From: Ralstonia insidiosa
GTDB taxonomy: Bacteria; Pseudomonadota; Gammaproteobacteria; Burkholderiales; Burkholderiaceae
Assembly: GCF_008801405.1 (NCBI RefSeq)
Contig: NZ_VZPV01000003.1
Coordinates: 62,001-126,000 of the forward strand
DNA: 64,000 nt
Reading direction: 5' to 3'
Part shown: in pieces, positions 40,805 to 49,495 of the stretch
Layout: each line of letters starts with the position of its first letter
How positions within the stretch are numbered: the stretch's first letter is position 1
Notes under the pieces: model-generated
Seen by the model: only the letters and a program-made list of their open reading frames with translations
Database searches by the model: none
Told to the model about the DNA's origin: nothing
Translations under genes and position numbers: made by a program

Positions 40805-41671
40805 ATGTCGATGACCCGCCTGACCCGTCGAGCATGGCTGGCTGCGGCACTATCAAGCCTGACCGGCTGCTCCGGCTTGGATGTTTTGAATGCGGTATCC
40901 AGGTCTGGCGCCAGTATTCCGACGCTGGGGTTGGCGTATGGCGATAACCCACGACAGAAGCTGGATGTCTACCGACCTGTTCAACCTGTGGCGGGGCCCG
41001 CGCGCGCGATCGTGTTTTTTTACGGCGGGTCTTGGCGAGATGGCGCACGCACGGACTACGCCTTTGTCGGCGAGGCGCTGGCGGCGATCGGTGCGATTGC
41101 CATGGTGGCCGACTATCGGCTGTATCCGGAAGTCAGCTATCCGGGCTTCCTGGAGGACTGTGCTGCTGCTACGGCCTTCGCGCGGCGCTGGCTCGCGCAG
41201 CAGGGCTACGCAGATGCACGCCTGTTTGTCGCAGGCCATAGCGCGGGTGCCTACAACGCGGCCATGCTGGCTACGGATTCGCGCTGGCTGGGGGCGCAGG
41301 GGATCCGTACCGATTCGCTTTCTGGCTGGATCGGAATGGCAGGCCCGTATAACTTCTTGCCGATCCAGACGGCTGACATACTGCCCGTGTTCAATCATCC
41401 GCACGAAACGCAAGACAGCCAGCCGCTGTTTCATGTGGATCAGCGTTGGCAGCCACCCGCGCTTTTACTTACCGGAGAACATGATGCCTATGTTGACGTG
41501 CGACGCAACACGCTCTCCCTGGCCGAACGATTGATGAAGTATCGGCATCCGGTTGCGCTCAAGGTCTACCCGCGCCTGGATCACAAGACGCTGGTGGCAG
41601 CCCTCGCACCGCCTCTGCAATTTCTTGGGCCGGTACTGTCCGACGTGGCGGACTTCATCTCCAAGGCGTAG
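40805..41671 (+). CDS. Alpha/beta-hydrolase-fold lipoprotein (carboxylesterase/BD-FAE-like)
   Basis: The 288-residue protein has a twin-arginine-like signal with lipobox (TRRAWLAAALSSLTGC), the oxyanion motif FFYGGSW, the elbow GHSAGAYN and a terminal His in YPRLDHKTLVAALA. It belongs to the carboxylesterase/kynurenine-formamidase-like group of hydrolases and would act on esters or lipids in the periplasm. ATG 40805 follows GGAG; a GTG lies two codons earlier. It is under the ECF-type promoter at 40635. Confidence 0.85.
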   Translation: MSMTRLTRRAWLAAALSSLTGCSGLDVLNAVSRSGASIPTLGLAYGDNPRQKLDVYRPVQPVAGPARAIVFFYGGSWRDGARTDYAFVGEALAAIGAIAMVADYRLYPEVSYPGFLEDCAAATAFARRWLAQQGYADARLFVAGHSAGAYNAAMLATDSRWLGAQGIRTDSLSGWIGMAGPYNFLPIQTADILPVFNHPHETQDSQPLFHVDQRWQPPALLLTGEHDAYVDVRRNTLSLAERLMKYRHPVALKVYPRLDHKTLVAALAPPLQFLGPVLSDVADFISKA

Positions 41672-41697
41672 CGCTTGGTGTGGGCGGTCCAGCGCGC

Positions 41698-42450
41698 TCA
41701 TGATTTCGGCGGCACGAGCAACCTTCCCTGGCCGCCGTCCACGCCGATCTGCTGGCCAGTGATCCAGGAGGCGGCGGCGCTGAGCAGGAATTCCGCAAGC
41801 GCCGCAGTGTCGTCGCCTTGCCCGAGTCGGCCCAGTGGGTTGGCATTTGCAAGTCGCTCTGCAACTGTTGGGGAGCCGGTCAGGCGAGCTGACATGGCTG
41901 ACGTGGTCAGCCCTGGATGAATGCAGTTGACGCGGATACCACGGTCCGCGTACGTCGCGGCCGCAGACTGCGCAAGCGCACCGACCGCTGCCTTTGCACT
42001 GGCAATGGCTTCATGGTTCGGAAAACCGGCCGTCGCGGCGACGGAACCAATCAACACTGCGCTCGCCCACGTCTTGTGAGCGATGACCTGCTGCACGAAC
42101 AGGCGCAGCACATTCCACGCCGAGATGAAGTTGGTATCGAGTGCGTGCTGGAGTTCGTCATCCGACGTCAGGTGGAGCGGCCTGATGACTATAGACCCAA
42201 CACAGTGCGCCAGTCCCTCGGGCGCACCGAACCGTGCAATACCGGCCTCGAGGGCAAGCTGTGTGACATTCCGGTCGATTGTGTCAGCGGGACAAACCAA
42301 GACCTCCGGCGACGCAAGCGAAGCGGCAAGCGTCTCCAGTCTCTCCCGATTTCGCGCCGTCAGGACCAGTGGTGTTCCTGCGTGGTTCAATCGTCTCGCG
42401 AGGGCATTGCCGACAGCGCCGCTGGCGCCTGTAATCCACACAAATCCCAT
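41698..42450 (-). CDS. Short-chain dehydrogenase/reductase of the light-stress island
   Basis: The 250-residue SDR has the cofactor motif TGASGAVG, a Ser in LIGSVAAT and a degenerate active site (NHEAIASAK instead of Y-x-x-x-K), so a His replaces the usual Tyr. The C-terminal GQQIGVDGGQ is typical. SDRs are constant members of LitR- and ECF/ChrR-type clusters. It lies downstream of the second MerR gene on the same strand by 49 bases, so the two are probably co-transcribed. Confidence 0.85.
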   Translation of the reverse strand: MGFVWITGASGAVGNALARRLNHAGTPLVLTARNRERLETLAASLASPEVLVCPADTIDRNVTQLALEAGIARFGAPEGLAHCVGSIVIRPLHLTSDDELQHALDTNFISAWNVLRLFVQQVIAHKTWASAVLIGSVAATAGFPNHEAIASAKAAVGALAQSAAATYADRGIRVNCIHPGLTTSAMSARLTGSPTVAERLANANPLGRLGQGDDTAALAEFLLSAAASWITGQQIGVDGGQGRLLVPPKS

Positions 42451-42499
42451 GGATGCTTCCTCACGCGTTCCGACCTCGATTGTTCCGACCTCGATTCCC

Positions 42500-43474
42500 T
42501 CAAACCGCTTGCGACAGCGCGCGGTTCACCAGTCCTTCCTGACGCACAATTTCTGCCAGCGCGGTCTCGAGCAGTTGCACCGCGCGATTCGCGACGGTGC
42601 CAAGGCGGTGATGCAGCAGGGCATCAGCAGGCGACTGCGATCTGCACTCATCGCTGTAGCGTTGAAACGCGCTGAGTTGCAGTACAAGCTCGGCAAGATG
42701 CCGCGGGCATTCGCACTGAATGGCTGACGAAATATCTGCGAGAGTGGCAAGGGCTTTGTCGTCGAAGCGGCGCATCGCGCGCGGCCCGGTGCCGGCATTC
42801 AGCATGTCTGCCTGTCGATGTGCCGTCGCCCAGTCAGCGAGTTCGGCGATCAGTTGTGCGGGCCTGGCCTGCGTGTCGGCTTGGCCGATGGCGCGCACTC
42901 CCGCAAGACCCGCCAGTTCAATTGCGCGACGGGTGCCGAATGCGTAGACCACGCTAACCGCTTTTGCATGTACGCCTTCTGCCAGTGCCACGATGCGTGC
43001 GACCGTCTCGACATGCAGGGACGTGACCGAGGCAAACAGCGCATCCGCTGTCTTCCCGGTATCGGCGTATTGGAACGCTTCCTCGATGGAACCGGCACGC
43101 ATGCAGATGCGCATGCTGCCAAACGCCGATCCAGCGCTCGGCATGTCTGCGGGGCCAACGACCAGGAGAGAGAGCGTCTCGGGTAACTCCGGCGGTGTGC
43201 TTTCCCGTGACAGCATGAGTGCTTTCAGTGCCTCCCAGTCGAGGCCGGCGATTGCGCTGATGGGGTGCCCTTGATCCACGAGGGTCTTGATCAACCGCAG
43301 CCGCTGCAAGTCGTCGTCTGAGTAGAGACGTTGACCTGAAGGGGTCTTTGGGGGGGAGACCACTGCATATCGACGTTCCCAGATCCGCAACGTGGCGGCG
43401 GGCATCCGTGCCAGACGGGCGGCTTCACCGCTTCGATAGCGACGTGGCTCCATTGAGGTGTTGTGCTTTCCCAC
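42500..43474 (-). CDS. Second MerR-family LitR-like regulator
   Basis: This 324-residue protein is a paralogue of the one at 29848, of identical length. It has the MerR helix-turn-helix RYRSGEAARLARMPAATLRIWERRYAV and SGQRLYSDDDLQRLRL, then a degenerate central domain without E/D-x-H-x-x-G, and the shared C-terminal ECPRHLAELVLQLSAFQRYSD. It also starts with GTG, after AGGAGAGATC. It opens a divergent region opposite the lipocalin-DUF2256-photolyase group, which it probably controls together with the downstream SDR. Confidence 0.82.
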   Translation of the reverse strand: MGKHNTSMEPRRYRSGEAARLARMPAATLRIWERRYAVVSPPKTPSGQRLYSDDDLQRLRLIKTLVDQGHPISAIAGLDWEALKALMLSRESTPPELPETLSLLVVGPADMPSAGSAFGSMRICMRAGSIEEAFQYADTGKTADALFASVTSLHVETVARIVALAEGVHAKAVSVVYAFGTRRAIELAGLAGVRAIGQADTQARPAQLIAELADWATAHRQADMLNAGTGPRAMRRFDDKALATLADISSAIQCECPRHLAELVLQLSAFQRYSDECRSQSPADALLHHRLGTVANRAVQLLETALAEIVRQEGLVNRALSQAV

Positions 43475-43803
43475 GATCTCTCCTGATCACAGCATGAGGC
43501 TAGTGGCTGAATGCATCAGAAGACAAAACCTTTTGGCGCGATGAAATGCGTGGCTGGCACGTGAGTCGAGAATGCGTTGATATTGGTGGCCGAATTCGCA
43601 ACCAGCAGGGCGCAGCAAACCCCTTGCTTCCCTATACTCCACGGCATCGTCACAGCAATGCCGAGCGTTGATGCCATCGGCCGAGTTCGTTTCATGAATC
43701 TGGGTGTCGCAATTCAAGGCGGCTGGCGCGGCCACGCGTGCCCTCCTGGTGCCGAGGCGCAGGTGGCAGAGCCGTCCAGCAGACAAGGCAAAAGGTGAGA
43801 TAC
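43475..43803. promoter_or_regulatory. Divergent control region between merR and lipocalin-photolyase genes
   Basis: These 329 bases contain no supported gene. The TATACT at 43634-43639, preceded by TTGCTT or TTGATA-like elements, could form a sigma-70 promoter for the lipocalin. I find no copy of the TGCATCC-N16-CGTATA element here, so the photolyase group is probably controlled by the MerR protein rather than directly by the ECF sigma factor. Confidence 0.4.
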
Positions 43804-44469
43804 ATGCACGACGATCACACCGCTTCTTGGATCAACCATCTGTTCAAACGCATGTGGTGTCTGTGGTGTCTGCGGAAACACCTGCCGCCGTCGACAGGGG
43901 TAACGCGAGGGCGCCGAGGGCGTTTGCAACTGCTGGGCGTGATGATGGCTTGCGCAGTCTTGGTGGCGGCCTGCGCTCCGACCAGTCCTCCACAGGGCAT
44001 CTACCCAGTCGCACCGTTCGATCTCCAGCGCTATGAGGGCCGATGGTACGAGCAGGCGCGGCTGGATCACGCGTTCGAGCGCGGCTTGACGGATGTTTCG
44101 GCAACGTACGAGTCACAGCCTGACGGGAGCGTGCGCGTGGTGAACCGCGGTTTTGATCCCACCACCGGAATGTGGCGGCAAGCGATCGGCAGGGCCTTGT
44201 TCACCGGGGATCACGGCACCGGCTCTTTAAAGGTCTCGTTCTTCGGGCCCTTCTACGGCGGCTATCACGTGGCGGCACTCGATCCCGACTACCGTTGGGC
44301 GCTCGTCGTGGGGCCGGACCGCAGCTACTGCTGGATCCTGGCGCGCGACAAGCATCTTGACCCGGTGCAGCGCGAGTCGGTTGTTGCGCGGGCGCGCGGG
44401 CTCGGCATCGACACCGCGGCGATGATCTGGGTGTCGCACGAACGTCAGGACCCAGTCCCAGCCAAATAA
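43804..44469 (+). CDS. Second lipocalin-family lipoprotein, Blc-like
   Basis: The 221-residue protein has a long N-terminal region before a lipobox (VLVAACAP) and the lipocalin signature RYEGRWYEQARLDHAFERG, with PDGSVRVVNRGFDP and the second block FFGPFYGGYHVAALDPDYRWALV. This is the canonical bacterial Blc pattern. The precise start is uncertain because about 40 residues precede the hydrophobic core; ATG 43804 was preferred. It leads the photolyase group. Confidence 0.87.
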   Translation: MHDDHTASWINHLFKRMWCLWCLRKHLPPSTGVTRGRRGRLQLLGVMMACAVLVAACAPTSPPQGIYPVAPFDLQRYEGRWYEQARLDHAFERGLTDVSATYESQPDGSVRVVNRGFDPTTGMWRQAIGRALFTGDHGTGSLKVSFFGPFYGGYHVAALDPDYRWALVVGPDRSYCWILARDKHLDPVQRESVVARARGLGIDTAAMIWVSHERQDPVPAK

Positions 44470-44483
44470 TTGGGTGTGCTGCG

Positions 44484-44747
44484 ATGACGTTCACCGTGGT
44501 CTGGTTCAAGCGTGATCTGCGGGGGCATGACCATGCCGCGTTGCTCCATGCATCAGCAGCAAAGTCTCGATGTCTGACCTCACGCATGCACAAGAAGCAG
44601 AACCTGCCGAGCAAACAGTGCCCTCAATGTGGTTTGCCCTTTGTCTGGCGCAAGAAGTGGGCGAAGACCTGGGACGGGGTCAAGTACTGTTCAGCACGGT
44701 GCCGTCAGGCGCGCAAACGGGTTGCCGGTGAAGAGGGGGCGGCTTGA
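44484..44747 (+). CDS. DUF2256 protein fused to a photolyase N-terminal remnant
   Basis: The 87-codon frame joins two unrelated parts. Residues 1-25 (TVVWFKRDLRGHDHAALLH) are the start of a CryB/photolyase-type protein. From Met35 (44586) the sequence is a complete DUF2256 zinc-ribbon-like domain: KQCPQCGLPFVWRKKW and VKYCSARCRQARKR with four Cys. DUF2256 genes usually follow a cryptochrome gene. About 480 codons of that photolyase would have been lost by an in-frame deletion. Whether translation starts at 44484 or 44586 is unclear; no strong ribosome binding site precedes either. The stop overlaps the TTG start of the next gene. Confidence 0.8.
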   Translation: MTFTVVWFKRDLRGHDHAALLHASAAKSRCLTSRMHKKQNLPSKQCPQCGLPFVWRKKWAKTWDGVKYCSARCRQARKRVAGEEGAA

Positions 44748-46045
44748 GTACGGTGCTGTTCTGGTTTCGCGGCGATCTGCGTCTGCACGATCAGCCTGCA
44801 CTGCGTGCCGCATGCACGAGTGGCGCCCGGTACGTCGTGCCGGTGTACTGCCATGCGGACTACGATGAGCCGACCCCGTGGGGGTTCACTCGCGTCGGTC
44901 GTCATCGCCGTGCAGTGCTGGCGGCGGCCCTGCGCGACGTGGATGGTCAGCTTGCCCGCCTGGGCAGCCGATTGCTTCAGTGCAGGGGGGCGGCCTGCAC
45001 CACGCTTCCTGCGTTGGCACGCGCTGTAGGCGCCACCGCCGTGGTGTGCGAGGAGATCGCCGCCCCGCAAGAGCAGGCCGAGGTCGAGGCGCTGCGCAAC
45101 GCCGGTTTGCGGGTCCATACCCTGTGGCAGAACAGCCTGCTTGAGCCAGGTGACTTGCCGTGGGCCGTGCACGCCTTGCCAGGTACCTTCACACCCTTTC
45201 GCCAGGAGGTGGAGCGCTTAGGGGTTAAACCGCCTGTGCCCCTGAAGCTGCCGGCGCGAATCATGCCATGGCCTCCGGGCGTCGACGTCCCACCCAGCCT
45301 GTGTTGCACTTCGGCCGCGGACAGTGTCGAGCGCCGCCCCCAGGATATGCGTTCGTCATTCCCTTACGGCACCCCTGCGTTTGACGGTGGTGAAACTGCC
45401 GGCTTGGCCCATCTGACGCAGTATTTGGCGCGCAAACTGCCGCACAGCTACAAGCGCACCAGAAACGCGCTGACTGGTGTCGACTACTCGAGCAAATGGT
45501 CACCGTGGCTTGCCACGGGTGCGTTGTCCGCGCGCAGGATCATGGCCGAGCTCCGGCAGTTCGAGGCAACGAATGGCGCCAACGATGGCAGCTACTGGTT
45601 GTGGTTCGAGCTGCTGTGGCGGGACTACTTTCGCTTCCTGCATCTGCAGCACGGGCGTCGGCTGTACCGGGCAGGTGGGCTGGTGGAGCACCCTAAGGGG
45701 CGACATAACGCCAAGGCGTTCGAGCGTTGGTGCCAGGCGTGCACGGGCGAACCACTGGTGGATGCTGCAATGCGTGAGCTACAGGCGACGGGATACCTCA
45801 GCAACCGGCTGCGGCAAGTTGTGGCCAGTTATCTGGTCCACGAACTCGGGGGCGACTGGCGCGCGGGCGCGGCCTGGTTCGAAGCGCAACTGGTGGACTA
45901 TGACGTCTACAACAACCAGGGCAACTGGCTGTACATCGCGGGTCGGGGGACTGATCCGCGGGGAGGGCGGCGCTTCAATATCCAGAAGCAGTTGTCGCAA
46001 TACGATGCAGAGGGGCAGTACCTTCGCCTCTGGGGGACACCGTGA
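44744..46045 (+). CDS. CRY-DASH-type cryptochrome/photolyase
   Basis: The 433-residue flavoprotein has the photolyase N-domain (VLFWFRGDLRLHDQPAL), the FAD-binding ELLWRDYFRFLHLQHG and the DASH-type C-terminal GRGTDPRGGRRFNIQKQL. CRY-DASH proteins repair cyclobutane dimers in single-stranded DNA or act as blue-light sensors, using FAD and a methenyl-tetrahydrofolate antenna. Start is a TTG that overlaps the stop of DUF2256 (TTGA), so translation is coupled. The next photolyase overlaps its stop. Confidence 0.92.
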   Translation: MSTVLFWFRGDLRLHDQPALRAACTSGARYVVPVYCHADYDEPTPWGFTRVGRHRRAVLAAALRDVDGQLARLGSRLLQCRGAACTTLPALARAVGATAVVCEEIAAPQEQAEVEALRNAGLRVHTLWQNSLLEPGDLPWAVHALPGTFTPFRQEVERLGVKPPVPLKLPARIMPWPPGVDVPPSLCCTSAADSVERRPQDMRSSFPYGTPAFDGGETAGLAHLTQYLARKLPHSYKRTRNALTGVDYSSKWSPWLATGALSARRIMAELRQFEATNGANDGSYWLWFELLWRDYFRFLHLQHGRRLYRAGGLVEHPKGRHNAKAFERWCQACTGEPLVDAAMRELQATGYLSNRLRQVVASYLVHELGGDWRAGAAWFEAQLVDYDVYNNQGNWLYIAGRGTDPRGGRRFNIQKQLSQYDAEGQYLRLWGTP

Positions 46046-47583
46046 TGGATGGCGCCAAGACTGTGAGGCTGGTGCTCGGTGACCAGCTCAACCCACAGCA
46101 CTCGTGGTTTGCTGAGGTGGATCGCGATGTGGTCTATGTGCTCATGGAGGTGCGTCAGGAAACGGACTACGTGCTGCACCATGCGCAAAAAATCCTCGCC
46201 ATCTTTGCGGCCATGCGCGACTTCGCTCGTTACCTTCTGGCGCAAGGCCATCGGGTGCACTACCTGTCCATCGACGACGCGAGCAACACACAGTCGGTGA
46301 CGGGCAACCTCGCTGCGTTAGCCCAGCGGTATGAAGCCATACGCGTGGAATGGCAGTCCGCCGACGAATGGCGGCTCGATGCCCAACTGCGCGCCTGGGC
46401 GGCCAATCAGAGCCTGACCACGCATGAAGCGGACACAGAACACTTCATGACGGGTCGGCATGATTTGGCAACGATGTTTGCGGGCCGCAAACAGTGGCTC
46501 ATGGAACGGTTTTATCGGGATATGCGCCGACGCCATCATGTCTTGCTGGACGACAACGGCAATCCGGAAGGGGGGCAGTGGAACTTCGATCGCGACAATC
46601 GCAAGCCGTGGCGCGGCACGCCGAGCGAACCCGTTGACGCGCGTCCTAGCCATGACCACCGCGATTTATGGGCCACGCTGGAGCGCAGTGGCGTGAAGAG
46701 CTTTGGAGACCCACAGGCCGCGCAGTTTCGCTGGCCCTTGAATCGCGCGGAGGCGCTGGCATGCCTGGAGGCGTTTGTCGTGCAGACGCTACCGCATTTT
46801 GGCGATTTTGAAGACGCGATGAGCAGCACCAGCCCGAGGCTGTTCCATTCGCTCCTGTCGTTTGCCTTGAACGTGAAGATGCTCAGTCCGCGCGAGGTGA
46901 TCGTTCGGGTGGAAGCCGCATATCGGGAGGGTGGGGCACCACTGTCTGCTGTCGAAGGTTTCATACGCCAGATCCTTGGCTGGCGCGAATACGTGCGCGG
47001 CATCTATTGGGCGCACATGCCCGGATATGAATCCTGCAACGCGCTTGATCATCAGGCGCCGCTGCCATCGTGGTTTTGGAGCGGCAACACGCAGATGCGT
47101 TGCCTGCAGCTGGCAATCGGCCAGTCTTTGCAAACGGCGCATGCGCATCACATTCAGCGCCTCATGGTGATTGGCAACTTCGCGTTGCTGGCAGGCATCG
47201 CGCCTGCCGAGGTACACCGCTGGTACCTCGGTGTCTACATCGATGCCTTTGAGTGGGTGGAACTGCCGAACACGGTTGGCATGAGCCAATGGGCCGACGG
47301 TGGACGCATCGCCACCAAGCCGTATGTGAGCAGTGCGGCCTATCTCTCGCGCATGAGCGATTACTGCAAGGGGTGCCACTACGACAGCAAGCAGCGCGTT
47401 GGTGAGCGAGCCTGCCCGTACAACGCGTTGTACTGGGATTTCTTCATGCGTCACGCAGCGGTATTCGACCGCAACCCTCGCCTTGCGATGGTGTATCGCC
47501 AACTCGCCAACATGCCGGCAGAGGCGCTCGATGCCCTGCGCGCGCATGCCGCTAGCCTGCGCGCGCGGCTGGAAACGTTGTAG
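46045..47583 (+). CDS. Iron-sulfur bacterial (6-4) photolyase, FeS-BCP family
   Basis: The 512-residue protein begins TVRLVLGDQLNPQHSWF, the start of the FeS-BCP/PhrB clade, and has FIRQILGWREYVRGIYW and a Cys cluster YCKGCHYDSKQRVGERACPYN that with an earlier Cys (ESCNALDH) binds a [4Fe-4S] centre. This family repairs (6-4) photoproducts with FAD and a dimethyl-ribityllumazine antenna. ATG 46045 overlaps the stop of CRY-DASH; a GTG at 46042 is an alternative. Together with CRY-DASH it covers two types of UV lesion. Confidence 0.92.
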   Translation: MDGAKTVRLVLGDQLNPQHSWFAEVDRDVVYVLMEVRQETDYVLHHAQKILAIFAAMRDFARYLLAQGHRVHYLSIDDASNTQSVTGNLAALAQRYEAIRVEWQSADEWRLDAQLRAWAANQSLTTHEADTEHFMTGRHDLATMFAGRKQWLMERFYRDMRRRHHVLLDDNGNPEGGQWNFDRDNRKPWRGTPSEPVDARPSHDHRDLWATLERSGVKSFGDPQAAQFRWPLNRAEALACLEAFVVQTLPHFGDFEDAMSSTSPRLFHSLLSFALNVKMLSPREVIVRVEAAYREGGAPLSAVEGFIRQILGWREYVRGIYWAHMPGYESCNALDHQAPLPSWFWSGNTQMRCLQLAIGQSLQTAHAHHIQRLMVIGNFALLAGIAPAEVHRWYLGVYIDAFEWVELPNTVGMSQWADGGRIATKPYVSSAAYLSRMSDYCKGCHYDSKQRVGERACPYNALYWDFFMRHAAVFDRNPRLAMVYRQLANMPAEALDALRAHAASLRARLETL

Positions 47584-47640
47584 AGCAACGCGCCAAGCCG
47601 GCTGACCCGATCCTCCCCTCAACATGACCCCTGAACAACC

Positions 47641-48582
47641 GTGCGTATATTGCTGACCGGCGGCACCGGCTTGATTGGGCAAGCGCTTTGCCACTGTTGG
47701 AAGATGCAGGGCCATGAGCTCGTTGTCTGGAGCCGTACTCCGCAACGTGTGCCAACGCTGTGCGCCGGCGCAAAGGGTGTTGCCGCGCTGCGCGAGCTGG
47801 ATGGCGCCGAGCCGTTCGATGCGGTAGTCAACCTGGCCGGCACACCCATTGCCGACCGCCCGTGGACCGCGCAGAGACGCAGGGTCCTATGGCGCAGCCG
47901 TATCGACCTCACACGTGAACTCGTGGATTGGCTCGGCCAGCGTGTGCGGCGGCCTCGCGTGTTGCTCTCGGCTTCCGCCATTGGCTGGTATGGAGACCGC
48001 GGGAACGCGCCCCTGGATGAGGACAGCCGCCCGGGCGAAGGTGACTTTGGCAGTCAGCTTTGCGTGGCGTGGGAGCAAGAAGCTCAGCGCGCCGAGCAGC
48101 TCGGCATGCGAGTCGTCCTACTGCGTACGGCTCCGGTGCTTGCCCGTCATGGCGGCATGCTGCCGAGGCTACGTCTGCCGTTCAGCATGGGGCTTGGCGG
48201 TCGCCTTGGTAGCGGCCGGCAATGGATGCCGTGGATTCATCTCGACGACGAGGTTGGCCTGATCGACTTCCTATTGCAGCGAGAAGACTGCCGGGGCGCA
48301 TTCAACGCGTGTGCGCCGCACCTCGTCTGCAATACGGAGTTCGCTCAGACGCTGGCGCGGGCACTCAACCGCCCGATGCTCTTGTCCGTTCCCGCATGGG
48401 CGTTGCGAATTGTGCTGGGGGACATGTCGATCCTCTTTCTTGGGAGTCAGCACGTTAAGCCCCGGCGAGCGATGGAAGCGGGCTACCGATTCCGCTTTCC
48501 CTACCTTGAAGGCGCACTGACTGACCTGTTTACGGTCATGAAAAGCGGCGGTGTCGGCGTGTCAGACGACGCTTCTCAATAG
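47641..48582 (+). CDS. TIGR01777-type NAD-dependent epimerase (YfcH/SulA-like)
   Basis: The 313-residue extended SDR starts at GTG (RILLTGGTGLIGQALCHCW) and has the Y-x-x-x-K-region replaced as in the family (SASAIGWYGDRG) and a C-terminal DUF1731 (MLLSVPAWALRIVLGDMS, then AMEAGYRFRFPYLEGALTDL). The function is unknown, but the gene is commonly next to photolyases. It follows the FeS-BCP gene by 57 bases and ends the island. Confidence 0.87.
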   Translation: MRILLTGGTGLIGQALCHCWKMQGHELVVWSRTPQRVPTLCAGAKGVAALRELDGAEPFDAVVNLAGTPIADRPWTAQRRRVLWRSRIDLTRELVDWLGQRVRRPRVLLSASAIGWYGDRGNAPLDEDSRPGEGDFGSQLCVAWEQEAQRAEQLGMRVVLLRTAPVLARHGGMLPRLRLPFSMGLGGRLGSGRQWMPWIHLDDEVGLIDFLLQREDCRGAFNACAPHLVCNTEFAQTLARALNRPMLLSVPAWALRIVLGDMSILFLGSQHVKPRRAMEAGYRFRFPYLEGALTDLFTVMKSGGVGVSDDASQ

Positions 48583-48712
48583 CGCGTGCGCCGCAATCTC
48601 TACCGCACACCGCAGGTTGCGTTTGTGCGGTGGTAACCCTGTTCGCGTGGGGCCGTGTACTCGTGCAGCCGGTGGCTCGCAGCCGCAGTACACGGGCCCG
48701 CGCCCACCTACC

Positions 48713-49375
48713 TCACCCCACCGAGCCCTCGTTCCGGGACGTGACGGCAACCGTGGTCGGCGAATCTGCGAGTGGCACAAAGCGGCGTGTTGTGCCGTCG
48801 AGCGCATCGATGCTGCCAGTTTCGATGTCATATACCCAGCCGTGCAGATTCATTCGGCCTTGCGCGAGCGCCAATGCAACCGAAGGATGCGTGCGCAGGT
48901 TTGCTAGCTGTGCGATGACGTTCTCGCGTACGAGTCCGTCAAGTTTGGCGCGAGGCGAGTCGAATTCATGCGCGGCGTTGATCGCTTTTGCGGCATCGGA
49001 ATGCCTTAGCCAGTTGGCCACTGCTGGCAGATGATCGAGACAGGTGCAGCGCGAGATGGCCCCCATCGCACCGCAATCCGAATGGCCGCAAATGACGATG
49101 TCGCGCACACCGAGTACAGCGACCGCATACTCGACCGTAGCCGAAACACCCCCTGGCTCCGGACCGTACGATGGCACGATGTTGCCGGCATTTCGGATCA
49201 CGAAAAGCTCGCCCGGTTCGCGCTGCGTAAGCAGCTCAGGGACGACGCGGCTGTCAGAGCATGTCACGAACAGCGCCTTGGGGCTTTGTGATGTCGCCAG
49301 TTGCTTAAAAAGTTCGATGCGCTGCGGAAAAACGTCGCGCTGAAAGCGCAGGAAACCGTCAATAATGTCACGCAT
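48713..49375 (-). CDS. Beta-class carbonic anhydrase
   Basis: The 220-residue enzyme interconverts CO2 and bicarbonate. The zinc ligands are in CSDSRV (Cys, Asp-Arg dyad) and GHSDCGAM (His and Cys), with the fold-typical FVIRNAGNIVPSYG. A regular cytoplasmic beta-CA of full length, about 220 residues. It converges on the epimerase gene. No operon partner is seen. Confidence 0.93.
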   Translation of the reverse strand: MRDIIDGFLRFQRDVFPQRIELFKQLATSQSPKALFVTCSDSRVVPELLTQREPGELFVIRNAGNIVPSYGPEPGGVSATVEYAVAVLGVRDIVICGHSDCGAMGAISRCTCLDHLPAVANWLRHSDAAKAINAAHEFDSPRAKLDGLVRENVIAQLANLRTHPSVALALAQGRMNLHGWVYDIETGSIDALDGTTRRFVPLADSPTTVAVTSRNEGSVG

Positions 49376-49495
49376 GGCGTTCTCCGAGTTTGGTGGTGAG
49401 ATGCCGTCATGACCATCGAGGACGTGTCACGCCGGCGCAGCCGATATTGTCATTGATATTGCGTGGCGAGCCAATGCCATTGGCTGTGTGTGCCT

